Shown: positions 36,059 to 44,796, numbered from the stretch's first letter. The stretch is DNA of 64,000 bases from Lutibacter maritimus (GCF_900116115.1 NZ_FOZP01000009.1:62001-126000); one strand, 5' to 3'. Numbers and translations are program-made. The notes: a model not told the origin generated them from the letters alone.

Positions 36059-36364
36059 ATGAAATTACTAATAGTTACAGCCATTAAAGTTTTTGAAAAG
36101 GAAGTTAAAATAATGCTTAAAAAGTCAGGGATTCACATTTTCTCCTATACAGATATAAATGGCTTTAGAGATTTATCAGAAGAATCTGTTGAAAGTAATT
36201 GGTTCGGCTCTGAAATGAATGAAAATGAAAGTTTAATGTTTTATTCATTTGCTGATGAAGAAAAAACAGATTTACTATTTAACTATGCAAATGAATTTAA
36301 TTCCAAACAAAAAACATTATCAAAAATCCATGTGGTTATCTTAAATGTTGAAAAATCTAACTAA
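36059..36364 (+). CDS. Small PII/CutA-like protein downstream of RND pump
   Basis: The 101-residue protein has a probable ferredoxin-like fold of the PII superfamily: MKLLIVTAIKVFEKEVKIML (beta-alpha), KSGIHIFSYTDINGFRDL, and a final beta strand KIHVVILNVE. It lacks a recognisable T-loop tyrosine and ATP-binding residues. Small PII-like proteins encoded with efflux or transport genes are known, so a regulatory or metal-sensing role for the operon is plausible. It starts 21 nt after the pump gene and is followed 11 nt later by a DUF2892 gene. Confidence 0.6.
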   Translation: MKLLIVTAIKVFEKEVKIMLKKSGIHIFSYTDINGFRDLSEESVESNWFGSEMNENESLMFYSFADEEKTDLLFNYANEFNSKQKTLSKIHVVILNVEKSN

Positions 36365-36375
36365 AAATTAAAAAA

Positions 36376-36561
36376 ATGAAATCAAGACTAATGAATATTA
36401 TACCAGGTGCTTTTATATTAATAAGCTTAATTTTAGCTATAAAAGTAAATATGAACTGGCTATGGTTTACGGCTTTTGTGGGTGCAAATTTATTCCAACG
36501 CGGTTTTACAAAATGGTGTTTGCTAGAAATAATTTTAGGGAAATTAGGTGTAAAAGACTAA
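36376..36561 (+). CDS. DUF2892 (YgaP-like transmembrane domain) protein
   Basis: The 61-residue protein has two transmembrane helices (IIPGAFILISLILAIKV and NWLWFTAFVGANLFQRGFT) and the Cys-containing end KWCLLEIILGKLGVKD, matching the DUF2892 pattern (GANLFQSAFTGFCPL-like). In E. coli YgaP this domain anchors a rhodanese. Here it stands alone, as often in Bacteroidota near efflux systems. Function unknown. Confidence 0.85.
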   Translation: MKSRLMNIIPGAFILISLILAIKVNMNWLWFTAFVGANLFQRGFTKWCLLEIILGKLGVKD

Positions 36562-36600
36562 AATTTCTTTTGTATGTTTGTGCTTTTAAAATAGAACACT

Positions 36601-36924
36601 ATAAAAAAGATTTTTAAACATATAATTTCAATAATACTTGTTACAACTGTACTACTACCTTTTGCGGTGCAGTTTGTACATTCTTTTGAAAAACATGAAC
36701 ACTTAATTTGTAATGAGCAAAATAAATTACATTTTGATACTCATGAAATTGACTGTTCTGTTTTTCATTTTAAAATCAACACAAATAGTATTGATTTTTC
36801 TTCAAAAGAATTAAAAACCAGTGTAATTTTTAATGAAGAAAAAATAAGCTCTGTTGAACATCAACTTTCATCAGAAAAACTACCACACAAATCACCTAGA
36901 GCTCCACCATATTTATTGATATAA
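36601..36924 (+). CDS. His-rich small exported protein with no canonical start codon (apparent ATA)
   Basis: After an in-frame stop at 36592 the frame reads N-T, then ATA-AAA-AAG..., encoding (M/I)KKIFKHIISIILVTTVLLP, a classic N-terminal membrane or signal segment. It continues through FEKHEHLICNEQNKLHFD to a stop at 36924 (107 codons from ATA). No ATG, GTG or TTG occurs before a GTG at 36667, which lies after the hydrophobic segment. The mature part is rich in His and Cys. I recall similar small genes in front of ZnuD-like receptors in Flavobacteriaceae. Either an ATA start, a start-codon mutation or a sequence error is possible. A GTG-started 85-residue form would lose export. Confidence 0.55.
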   Translation: MKKIFKHIISIILVTTVLLPFAVQFVHSFEKHEHLICNEQNKLHFDTHEIDCSVFHFKINTNSIDFSSKELKTSVIFNEEKISSVEHQLSSEKLPHKSPRAPPYLLI

Positions 36925-36961
36925 ACTGAATTACAATTAGTTATCAATAAAATATAAAAAC

Positions 36962-39211
36962 ATGAAAATATTTAGTACAATCCTTTTAATAGGATTATCT
37001 TTTTTTGCGCATGCTCAAAATAAAATATCGGGCAAAGTAACAAATCAACAAAATGAGCCAATTTTTGGAGCAGAAATTTATTTAGATGAATTACACAAAG
37101 GCACATCAACCAATGAAGAAGGTTTTTACCAAATAAATAATTTACCAAGCAATACCGTTAAAATTACAGTGGTATTTTTTGGTTATGAAACCATCATAAA
37201 AAATATTCAATTACTAGAAAAAGAAACCGTTTTAAACTTTGTTTTAAATGAAGCAATTTTTAAAATGGATGAAGTTATTATTTCAACACCATTTAACAAA
37301 TTACAATCTGAAAATGTTGTAAAAGTAGAACGTGCCAGTCTACAACAACTAAAAAACAAAGGAGCTGCTACGCTAATTGATGGCGTTGGAACATTACCTG
37401 GCGTATCGGTAGTTTCAACAGGAGTTGGCATTGGAAAACCTGTAATTAGAGGTTTAAGAGGAAACAGAGTTTTAGTGTACACGCAAGGAATACGACTTGA
37501 AAATCAACAATTTGGTGATGAACACGGATTAGGCATTGACGAATCTAGTATTGAAAGTGTGGAAGTGATTAAAGGTCCTGCATCTCTTTTATATGGATCC
37601 GATGCTTTAGGTGGTGTATTGTACTTTAACCCAACCAAATTTGCAGAATTAAATAAATTTGATTTTAATTACAATCAAACTTACTTTTCTAATACAGATG
37701 GAAGTAGCACTTCTTTTGGTGTAAAAAAATCTTATAATTTATGGAAATTTTTGGCTAATGGTGCTTATAATCAACATAGCGATTATAAAACTCCAAAACA
37801 AGGAACTGTAACCAATACCAGATTTAACGAAACTACTTTTAACACAGCTATCGGATTCAATAATAGTAAATTAAACAGCACATTACGCTTTAATTTCAAC
37901 AATTCAAAAGTTGGTATTCCAGAAGAAATTGGTGTACAAAATAATCATAAAACACCTATGTTACCCTATCAGGATTTAACTACCAAAATGGTTAGTTTAA
38001 ATTCTATCTTCTTTTTACCAACGTCTAAAATTTCTACAACTTTTGGCTATACGTTAAATGTGCGTAAAGAGTTTGAAGAACATGAACATGAGGAAGATGA
38101 AGAACATTCAGAAAATGAAACCTTAAATCCATCATTATTTTTAAATTTAAACACCTATAGTTATGATGCTAAATGGCATTTGCCAAAATTAGGAGAAATT
38201 GAAACTATTGTTGGCATACAAGGTTTGTATCAAAAAAATGAAAATTTTGGTAAAGAAATTTTAATACCAAATGCAACAACAAAAGATTTTGGAACTTTTT
38301 TTACCGGATTGTACAATTGGAAACAAAATACCATTCAAGCAGGTATACGTTTTGATACTAGAAATCTAACTACTAAACAACATTTAGTTACTCATGACAA
38401 TGAAACACATATTTTTGAAGCTATTGATAAATCATTTAAAAATATTTCTTCTTCGCTAGGATTTAAAACAGTTTTATTTGATAAAATAATAAGTAGATTT
38501 AATATTGCTTCAGGTTTTAAAGCACCTAATTTAGCTGAATTAACTTCAAACGGAGTGCATCATGGATCTAACAGATTTGAAATTGGTAATAGTGACTTAA
38601 AAAATGAACAAAATTTTCAGTCGGATATTTCTTTAGAATATAATACCAATCATTTTGAAATTTTTGCAAATGGTTTTTATAACCACATTAACAATTATAT
38701 TTTTATTGCTCCAACAGGAGAATTAGAAGAAGACTTGTTTATTTATGAATATACGCAAGATAATGCCAAATTATATGGTGGAGAAATTGGTTGGCATTTG
38801 CATCCGCATCCATTAGATTGGTTACACTTAAGCAGTAGTTTTGAGTTTGTTATTGGTAAACAAAACAATGGTGAATACTTACCTTTAATTCCTGCAAATA
38901 AACTTACTAATACTTTAAAAACTGAATTTAAAGGTAAAAATTGGTTACAAAATGGTTTTGGTGCACTAACGTTAGAATCTAATTTTAAACAAAACAATAT
39001 TAGTGAATTTGAAACTACATCTTCTGCTTATAATATTGTAAATATTGGTATTGGAGGTACTTTAAAACTATCAAAATACAATTTTGATATAAGTGCCAAT
39101 GTGAATAATTTATTTAACACCTCTTATATTTCTCATTTATCAAGATTAAAAGCTGATGGAATTAAAAATATTGGTAGAAATATAATTTTGAATTTAAAAT
39201 TTGAACTTTAA
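36962..39211 (+). CDS. TonB-dependent outer membrane receptor, ZnuD-like
   Basis: The 749-residue protein has a signal peptide (ends near FFAHAQ), a carboxypeptidase-like regulatory beta-sandwich (about 20-100), a plug domain (GVGIGKPVIRGLRGNRVLVY, GPASLLYGSDALGGVLYF) and a beta-barrel ending in NIILNLKFEL. An extracellular loop is strongly acidic and His-rich (EEHEHEEDEEHSENE). The segment HHGSNRFEIGNSDLKNEQ resembles the conserved part of the zinc receptor ZnuD. Zinc or another transition metal is the likely substrate (inference). It lies 37 nt after the His-rich small protein gene and ends at a terminator. Confidence 0.88.
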   Translation: MKIFSTILLIGLSFFAHAQNKISGKVTNQQNEPIFGAEIYLDELHKGTSTNEEGFYQINNLPSNTVKITVVFFGYETIIKNIQLLEKETVLNFVLNEAIFKMDEVIISTPFNKLQSENVVKVERASLQQLKNKGAATLIDGVGTLPGVSVVSTGVGIGKPVIRGLRGNRVLVYTQGIRLENQQFGDEHGLGIDESSIESVEVIKGPASLLYGSDALGGVLYFNPTKFAELNKFDFNYNQTYFSNTDGSSTSFGVKKSYNLWKFLANGAYNQHSDYKTPKQGTVTNTRFNETTFNTAIGFNNSKLNSTLRFNFNNSKVGIPEEIGVQNNHKTPMLPYQDLTTKMVSLNSIFFLPTSKISTTFGYTLNVRKEFEEHEHEEDEEHSENETLNPSLFLNLNTYSYDAKWHLPKLGEIETIVGIQGLYQKNENFGKEILIPNATTKDFGTFFTGLYNWKQNTIQAGIRFDTRNLTTKQHLVTHDNETHIFEAIDKSFKNISSSLGFKTVLFDKIISRFNIASGFKAPNLAELTSNGVHHGSNRFEIGNSDLKNEQNFQSDISLEYNTNHFEIFANGFYNHINNYIFIAPTGELEEDLFIYEYTQDNAKLYGGEIGWHLHPHPLDWLHLSSSFEFVIGKQNNGEYLPLIPANKLTNTLKTEFKGKNWLQNGFGALTLESNFKQNNISEFETTSSAYNIVNIGIGGTLKLSKYNFDISANVNNLFNTSYISHLSRLKADGIKNIGRNIILNLKFEL

Positions 39212-39231
39212 AAGAAGATTTTACCAAAAAT

Positions 39232-39270
39232 AAAAAAAGTAGCTTTAATTTAATTAAAGCTACTTTTTTT
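39232..39270. terminator. Bidirectional terminator between the TonB receptor and carboxylase genes
   Basis: A near-continuous 19-bp palindrome (AAAAAAAGTAGCTTTAATT with its reverse complement, one central base) has A/T tracts on both sides and lies between two convergent genes. It can serve both directions. Confidence 0.85.
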
Positions 39271-39297
39271 TAAAACTATGCTATTATTTAAAACTAC

Positions 39298-41199
39298 TTA
39301 ATCTACTACAAATAGTACATCATTTTTAGCAACAGAATCACCTGAATCAAATTTAATTCCAGATAAAATTCCATCTTTAGTTGCTTGAAAATTGTTCATC
39401 ATTTTCATAGCTTCTAAAACCACAACAATATCACCTTCTTTTACCTCATCACCGTTGTTCTTTTTATATTCAATAACCATTCCTGGTATAGGAGATTTGA
39501 CAGCACCATTTTCATCAGTTGTACTTTCTTTTCCTTCTTTCTTTTTGCGTGCAATTGGTCTTGCCGTTGCTTTACTACTTGGTATAGCTACACTAAAACG
39601 CTCACCATCTACAAAAACTTCCATTTCTTGCATTGGAGTATCGGAATTTATGTTTGATGTAGTTAATTCGCCTTTTAATGCTTTAGCAATTAACTCTTGC
39701 TCTTTTGTAACTTCTTCCATTGTTTTAGCCTTCATATCAGCAGGCATTTCCTCTAAACCATATTTGATTTTTAAGAATTTTTTACCTGTTACTGGATATA
39801 ATGCTAATAAAACTTCGTCATCAATATCTTTTGCCAAGCCTTTTGCACCTTCTTTAACTGCATTCATTTCTGGTTCTAAAACACTTCCTGGTCTGCACTC
39901 AATATGTTGTTCACCTCTTGGATAATCTTTTAAAGCTTTTTTTCTAAGTTCTGAATTAATAGGTAAAGTAGTTTTACCATATAAACCATAACATAAATCT
40001 TTTACTTCTTGCGTAATTCTAGAATATTCACCTTCATAGGAATCAAACAATACATTATTTACTGTTTGAACACCTACAATTTGACTTGTTGGAGTTACTA
40101 AAGGAATTTGACCTAAATCTTTTCTAACTTTCGGTAACATTCTAAAAACTTCATCTAATTTATCTAAAGAATCCATTGCTTTTAGTTGATTCACAAGGTT
40201 TGATAACATACCTCCTGGTGTTTGATGTAAAATTACATCTGTATCAATAATAGCATATTTTGGACTATTATCTAAATGCTTGTATTTTGGAATAACTTTT
40301 TCCATTTGTGCGCTAATTGCTGTTAATTTTTTAATATCTAAGCCAGTATCTCTATTCGTACCTAATAATGAAACTACTAATGGCTCAACAGCCGCATGAG
40401 AAGTTCTGTATGCGTAAGGAGACATACACGTATCAACAATATCTACACCGGCTTCAATTGCTTTAAAAATAGCTAAATCACCCATACCAGAAGTAAAGTG
40501 CGTATGCAAGTTTAATGGAATATCAGTAATTTTTTTAAGTTCTACAATTAGGTTGTAAATATCATAAGGCGCAATTAAACCAGCCATATCTTTAATACAG
40601 ATAGAATCTACACCAAATTCAACTAATTCTTTCGCTTTATTTAGGTAATAATCCATATTGTACACTTCACCTCCTAATCTTGGCTCTGTTAAAGTATAGC
40701 AAATTGTACCTTGAAAATGTCTACCATTTCTTTTTACAACTTTCGCAGCGGTTTCAAAATTTCTATAATCATTTAATGCATCAAAACATCTAAAAATATC
40801 CATTCCATTATCACAAGCACGTTGTACAAAATTTTCTACAACATCATCTGCATAATTTCTATATCCAACAACATTTTGTCCTCTTAACAACATAAAAAAT
40901 GGTGTTTTAGGCATATATTTTTTTAATGTTCTTAAACGCTCCCAAGGATCTTCTCCAAGATATCTGTGCATGGTATCAAAAGTAGCTCCTCCCCAAGTTT
41001 CAATTGCATGAAAACCAACTTCATCCATTTGTTCGGCAAAAGGTATCATGTCTTCAGTTCTTCCTCTTGTTGCAAACAATGATTGATGTCCATCACGAAA
41101 ACTTAAATCTTGAATTTTAATTGGGTTTTCTGCTTTTGGCCTGTCTGCGCTATAATTCATTGGAGTCATAATTAATGACCCGTGTTTATCGTATATCAT
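39298..41199 (-). CDS. Oxaloacetate/pyruvate carboxyltransferase fused to biotin carrier domain (5S + 1.3S type)
   Basis: The 633-residue protein has a DRE-TIM carboxyltransferase domain: RDGHQSLFATR near residue 35 (metal Asp), SICIKDMAGL with the Lys expected to be carbamylated, and LHTHFTSGMGDL with the two metal His. A conserved PYC/OADA domain (PGGMLSNLVNQLKAMDSLD ... PRGEQHIECRPG) follows, and then a C-terminal biotinyl domain with EAMKMMNN (biotin on Lys599). No biotin carboxylase domain is present. The start gives MIYDKHGSLIMTPMNYS. With the acyl-CoA carboxyltransferase gene of the same operon it resembles the subunits of a transcarboxylase, or of a Na+-dependent decarboxylase lacking its membrane subunit. 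Confidence 0.9.
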   Translation of the reverse strand: MIYDKHGSLIMTPMNYSADRPKAENPIKIQDLSFRDGHQSLFATRGRTEDMIPFAEQMDEVGFHAIETWGGATFDTMHRYLGEDPWERLRTLKKYMPKTPFFMLLRGQNVVGYRNYADDVVENFVQRACDNGMDIFRCFDALNDYRNFETAAKVVKRNGRHFQGTICYTLTEPRLGGEVYNMDYYLNKAKELVEFGVDSICIKDMAGLIAPYDIYNLIVELKKITDIPLNLHTHFTSGMGDLAIFKAIEAGVDIVDTCMSPYAYRTSHAAVEPLVVSLLGTNRDTGLDIKKLTAISAQMEKVIPKYKHLDNSPKYAIIDTDVILHQTPGGMLSNLVNQLKAMDSLDKLDEVFRMLPKVRKDLGQIPLVTPTSQIVGVQTVNNVLFDSYEGEYSRITQEVKDLCYGLYGKTTLPINSELRKKALKDYPRGEQHIECRPGSVLEPEMNAVKEGAKGLAKDIDDEVLLALYPVTGKKFLKIKYGLEEMPADMKAKTMEEVTKEQELIAKALKGELTTSNINSDTPMQEMEVFVDGERFSVAIPSSKATARPIARKKKEGKESTTDENGAVKSPIPGMVIEYKKNNGDEVKEGDIVVVLEAMKMMNNFQATKDGILSGIKFDSGDSVAKNDVLFVVD

Positions 41200-41218
41200 A
41201 GTAAATTCATTTTAAAAT

Positions 41219-41404
41219 TTAAAAAATTCTAACTCCTATTGTTTTCCCTTGTTTAAATAAAAATTCTCTATCATTCATTTTTCTATTCATTCCCATTTTA
41301 CTCCAATTACAACAAGCTACTTCATTTTCGTTGTTATCTTCATTTTGTAAATAAAGAGATACTGCTATTGCTGCTGCTCTTTTCTTTTTTTCTAATAATT
41401 CCAT
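41219..41404 (-). CDS. Small protein between two carboxyltransferase genes
   Basis: The 61-residue protein MELLEKKKRAAAIAVSLYLQ... ends in MNDREFLFKQGKTIGVRIF. The N-terminal AAAIAVSLYLQNED segment looks like the cytosolic C-terminal part of OadG-like gamma subunits (AAIAAALHLY-type). That part helps assemble biotin-dependent carboxylase complexes. There is no transmembrane helix here. It lies 11 nt after the beta gene and 19 nt before the 5S-like gene, so it is a likely assembly or linker subunit (inference from position and weak similarity). Confidence 0.6.
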   Translation of the reverse strand: MELLEKKKRAAAIAVSLYLQNEDNNENEVACCNWSKMGMNRKMNDREFLFKQGKTIGVRIF

Positions 41405-41415
41405 AATATTTAAAT

Positions 41416-42972
41416 TTATTGAGGGATGTTTCCGTGTTTTTTAGCTGGTACCATTTCTACTTTTGAACTTAAGGCATCTAAAGCCATTATCAAACGTTCT
41501 CTTGTTTCGCTTGGTAAAATAACTTCATCTATATAGCCTCTTTCAGCTGCCAAATATGGTATACCAAAAGCAGTTTCATACTCGTCAATTTTTTGTTGAG
41601 TTTTAACTAGTTTATCTTCTGCTTGTGCAATTTCTTTTTTATATTTTGATATAACTTCTACTGCACCTTTAGCACCCATTACAGCAATTTCAGCAGTTGG
41701 CCAAGCAAAAACCATATCGGCACCTAAATGTTTAGAGCTCATTGCAACATATGCTCCACCATAATCTTTACGAACTACTACAGTAAATTTAGGGACTGTT
41801 GCTTCAGAATAACTCCATAAAAGTTTTGCTCCGTGTCTAATAATTCCATTCCATTCTTGCTGAACGCCAGGCAAATAACCAGGAACATCAACAAACGTTA
41901 CAATTGGAATATTAAATGCATCACAAGTTCTAATAAATCTACTTATTTTGTCAGAAGCATCAATATCTAAACAGCCTGCTAAAACCATTGGTTGATTAGC
42001 AATTACACCAACAGATCTATTATTTAATCTACCAAAACCAACGATGCAGTTTTCGGCAAAATATTCATGAACTTCGTAAAATAGACCTGCATCTAAAACC
42101 TCTTCAATAATATCTTTCATATTATAAGGCACTTTAGAATCGTCTGGAATAATTGTGTCCAACATTTCACAAGTACGTTTTGGATCATCACCCATTTCTA
42201 ATATTGGAGTCATTTCCATATTATTATTAGGAAGATAATCTAATAACTCTCTAATTTGCTCTATACAATCTGTATCATCTTCACAAGCAAAGTGTGCATT
42301 TCCACTTTTAGAATTATGAACCATTGCACCACCTAATTCTTCAAAAGTAGTTTCTTCACCCGTTACCGTTTTAATTACATACGGACTAGTGATAAACATG
42401 TTACTTGTTTTTTTCACCATAAAGATAAAATCTGTCATTGCAGGTGAATAAACTGCTCCTCCAGCACAAGGACCCATAATTGCAGAAATTTGTGGAATTA
42501 CACCCGATGCTCTAGAATTTCTAAAGAAAACATCACCATAACCTTTTAATGCATCAACTCCTTCTTCTACTCTAGCTCCTCCAGAGTCATTTAATCCAAC
42601 AACTGGTGCTCCAGCTTTTAAAGCTAAATCCATTATTTTACAAATTTTGGTAGCGTGCATTTCTCCTAATGCTCCACCGCTTGAAGTAAAATCTTGTGAA
42701 AAAGCAAAAACTGTTCTTCCATTTATTAATCCGTGCCCAACAATAACTCCATCAGAAGCTATTTCAACTTGCTCCATTCCAAAATTTACTGAACGATGTT
42801 TAACTAACGAATCTATTTCATAAAAACTTCCTTCATCAAATAATAGGTTAATTCGTTCACGGGCTGTCAGTTTACCTTTCGCATGTTGTTTTTCAATTCT
42901 TTGTTCACCACCCATTTGAGAAGTTTTTTCTCTTTGAGCAATTAAATAGGATATTTTATCAGCAACTTTCAT
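41416..42972 (-). CDS. Acyl-CoA (propionyl/methylmalonyl-CoA) carboxyltransferase subunit
   Basis: The 518-residue protein has the carboxyltransferase crotonase-fold halves: FAFSQDFTSSGGALGEMHATKICK, GAPVVGLNDSGGARVEEGV, and GPCAGGAVYSPAMTDF for the N-half. FVDVPGYLPGVQQEWNGIIRHGAKLL and VVRKDYGGAYVAMSSKHLGAD follow in the C-half. This is the 12S subunit type of transcarboxylase, methylmalonyl-CoA decarboxylase alpha, or propionyl-CoA carboxylase beta. It is the first gene of a three-gene operon without a biotin carboxylase gene. This favours transcarboxylation between methylmalonyl-CoA and pyruvate, though a biotin carboxylase could be encoded elsewhere. Confidence 0.92.
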   Translation of the reverse strand: MKVADKISYLIAQREKTSQMGGEQRIEKQHAKGKLTARERINLLFDEGSFYEIDSLVKHRSVNFGMEQVEIASDGVIVGHGLINGRTVFAFSQDFTSSGGALGEMHATKICKIMDLALKAGAPVVGLNDSGGARVEEGVDALKGYGDVFFRNSRASGVIPQISAIMGPCAGGAVYSPAMTDFIFMVKKTSNMFITSPYVIKTVTGEETTFEELGGAMVHNSKSGNAHFACEDDTDCIEQIRELLDYLPNNNMEMTPILEMGDDPKRTCEMLDTIIPDDSKVPYNMKDIIEEVLDAGLFYEVHEYFAENCIVGFGRLNNRSVGVIANQPMVLAGCLDIDASDKISRFIRTCDAFNIPIVTFVDVPGYLPGVQQEWNGIIRHGAKLLWSYSEATVPKFTVVVRKDYGGAYVAMSSKHLGADMVFAWPTAEIAVMGAKGAVEVISKYKKEIAQAEDKLVKTQQKIDEYETAFGIPYLAAERGYIDEVILPSETRERLIMALDALSSKVEMVPAKKHGNIPQ

Positions 42973-43510
42973 ATTATATATTTAGTTTTTCAATTTTTTT
43001 AAAGCCGTTTTTAAGCTTTTTTTCCTATATAAAGATAAAGATTGTATTCTTAAAAATTGACGATTTTTACTATAAAAAAAACTAAAATATCCATTTTAAA
43101 ATATTTTTAATGAATAAAAATATTGCTTATTTGATATTTAATAAGCTAATAAATACACTTTTTTTATCATTTTAATAATATTTTATGTCGTTAATTATTA
43201 TTTTAATAAAAATTATTTTCTGTAACATTTGTGGTTTACCAATTTTTAAATCTGTTTAAAAATTGAAAAAAAGAGAAAATATGACCACTTAAAAAAGTCT
43301 ATTTACAACGATTTCGAGATGCCAAATAAAAAAAGTAAAAAAGTATTTTTTTTCAATATTTTTTTATTTAAAAAAAAGCCTCTTTTGAGTAAAAAAAACA
43401 TAATAAATATAAAATTTGAACAAAAAAAAGTGATAAAAATTCTTAAAATGGAAAAAACACAAGCAATTTTTAGAGTTTTATTTCATAGAATCATTCTAAA
43501 TTTCTGTCTA

Positions 43511-43534
43511 AAATTAATTTTATAAAATTAATTT
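43511..43534. repeat. 24-bp perfect AT-only palindrome upstream of uraA
   Basis: AAATTAATTTTA is followed immediately by its exact reverse complement. It lies 41 nt before the uraA ATG. All bases are A or T, so a chance origin is possible in this background, but the position suits an operator. Confidence 0.6.
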
Positions 43535-43543
43535 ATAATATAT

Positions 43544-43556
43544 AGCTAAATTAGCT
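43544..43556. repeat. 6-1-6 palindrome AGCTAA-A-TTAGCT upstream of uraA
   Basis: A perfect 6-bp inverted repeat with one central base lies 19 nt before the uraA start and 9 nt after the longer palindrome. Possible regulator site. No known regulator is assigned. Confidence 0.4.
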
Positions 43557-43575
43557 CGATTTAAAAAAACATCCA

Positions 43576-44796
43576 ATGAAATCTTCTCAAAATCAAACTT
43601 TAACAGACACTTCCAACCCAATAAAACGTATTATTATTGGTGTACAATTTTTATTTGTAGCTTTTGGAGCAACCGTATTAGTACCACTATTAATTGATAT
43701 TGATCCATCAGTAGCTTTATTTACTGCCGGTTTTGGTACTTTAATCTTTCACATAATCACTAAAGGAAAAGTACCTGTTTTTTTAGGTAGTAGTTTTGCT
43801 TTTATAGCTCCAATTATTGCAGCAACTAAAATTTATGGGTACCCAGGAACTCTGGGCGGTATAATTGCAGTAGGTTTAGTGTATGGAATTGTTTCTGCTA
43901 TTATTAAACTATGGGGATTAAGAGTTATTGAAAAAATATTTCCTGCAATAGTTGTTGGCCCTGTAATTATGATTATTGGTTTATCACTTGCAACAGTTGG
44001 TGTTGATATGGCAAAAACAAACTGGCCAATTGCTTTAGCCGTTTTAGCTACAGCCATAATAATTGTGACATTTACAAAAGGATTAATTAAATTAATTCCA
44101 ATTTTTATTGGAATTATTGTTGGTTACATTATTTCAATTATTACTGGATTAGTTGATTTTACAACTGTAAATGAAGCTGCTTGGTTTGCATTGCCAAAAT
44201 TTACAATACCTGAATTTAATTGGGGAGCCATTTTATACATGATTCCTGTAGCAATAGCGCCTATTATTGAACATATTGGAGATATGTATGCTATTGGTGG
44301 AGTTGCAGAAAAACAATTTGTAAAAGATCCTGGATTACATAGAACTCTACTAGGTGATGGAATTGCGACAGCTTTTGCTGGATTTTTAGGTGGACCTCCA
44401 AACACAACTTATTCTGAAGTAACTGGAGCTGTAGCATTAACAAAAATTACTGATCCAAGAGTTTTGCGAATTGCAGCTGTTACAGCTATTGTATTTTCTT
44501 TAGTTGGTAAAATTAGTGCCATTTTAAAAACAATTCCTCAAGCAGTTTTAGGCGGCATTATGTTATTACTTTTTGGAATGATTGCTAGTATTGGTATTAA
44601 AACTTTAATAGAAAATAAAACAGATTTTTCAATAACCAGAAATCAAGTAATTGTTTCTATTATTTTAACCATTGGTATTGGTGGCGCACAATTAGGCTAC
44701 GGAAACTTCTCTTTAGCTGGTATTGGATTAGCTTCTGTTGTTGGGGTAATTTTAAATTTAGTTTTACCAAATCCTACAAAATCAGATAAAAACTAA
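43576..44796 (+). CDS. uraA: Uracil/xanthine permease, NCS2 family (UraA-like)
   Basis: The 406-residue protein has about 12-14 transmembrane helices and NCS2 motifs of the UraA branch: GVQFLFVAFGATVLVPLLI, FLGSSFAFIAPIIA, VVGPVIMIIGLSLA, AIAPIIEHIGDMYAIGG with the substrate-binding Glu and His, and GGPPNTTYSEVTGAVALT. It is a proton symporter for uracil or a related base. It is a single gene with a palindrome-rich leader, and a strong terminator separates it from the AzgA-type gene on the other strand. Confidence 0.92.
   Translation: MKSSQNQTLTDTSNPIKRIIIGVQFLFVAFGATVLVPLLIDIDPSVALFTAGFGTLIFHIITKGKVPVFLGSSFAFIAPIIAATKIYGYPGTLGGIIAVGLVYGIVSAIIKLWGLRVIEKIFPAIVVGPVIMIIGLSLATVGVDMAKTNWPIALAVLATAIIIVTFTKGLIKLIPIFIGIIVGYIISIITGLVDFTTVNEAAWFALPKFTIPEFNWGAILYMIPVAIAPIIEHIGDMYAIGGVAEKQFVKDPGLHRTLLGDGIATAFAGFLGGPPNTTYSEVTGAVALTKITDPRVLRIAAVTAIVFSLVGKISAILKTIPQAVLGGIMLLLFGMIASIGIKTLIENKTDFSITRNQVIVSIILTIGIGGAQLGYGNFSLAGIGLASVVGVILNLVLPNPTKSDKN

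Larger units (their letters stand above)
42973..43575. other. 603-nt AT-rich gap between divergent carboxyltransferase and uraA genes
   Basis: No convincing gene is present. A 68-codon frame at 43319-43525 is almost all Lys, Phe, Ile and Leu, as expected from poly-A/T tracts. No exact TAnnTTTG promoter was found on either strand. Two palindromes near the uraA end are listed separately. Confidence 0.6.

Noticed and set aside
39392-39925. 177-codon plus-strand frame antisense to the biotin-carrier carboxyltransferase gene
   Set aside because: Lies wholly opposite a clear coding gene and has a Ser/Pro-rich shadow composition. No independent support.
43319-43525. 68-codon plus-strand frame in the gap before uraA
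   Set aside because: Composition is almost all Lys, Phe, Ile and Leu from A/T tracts, with no domain, signal or coupling to a gene. Most likely chance.
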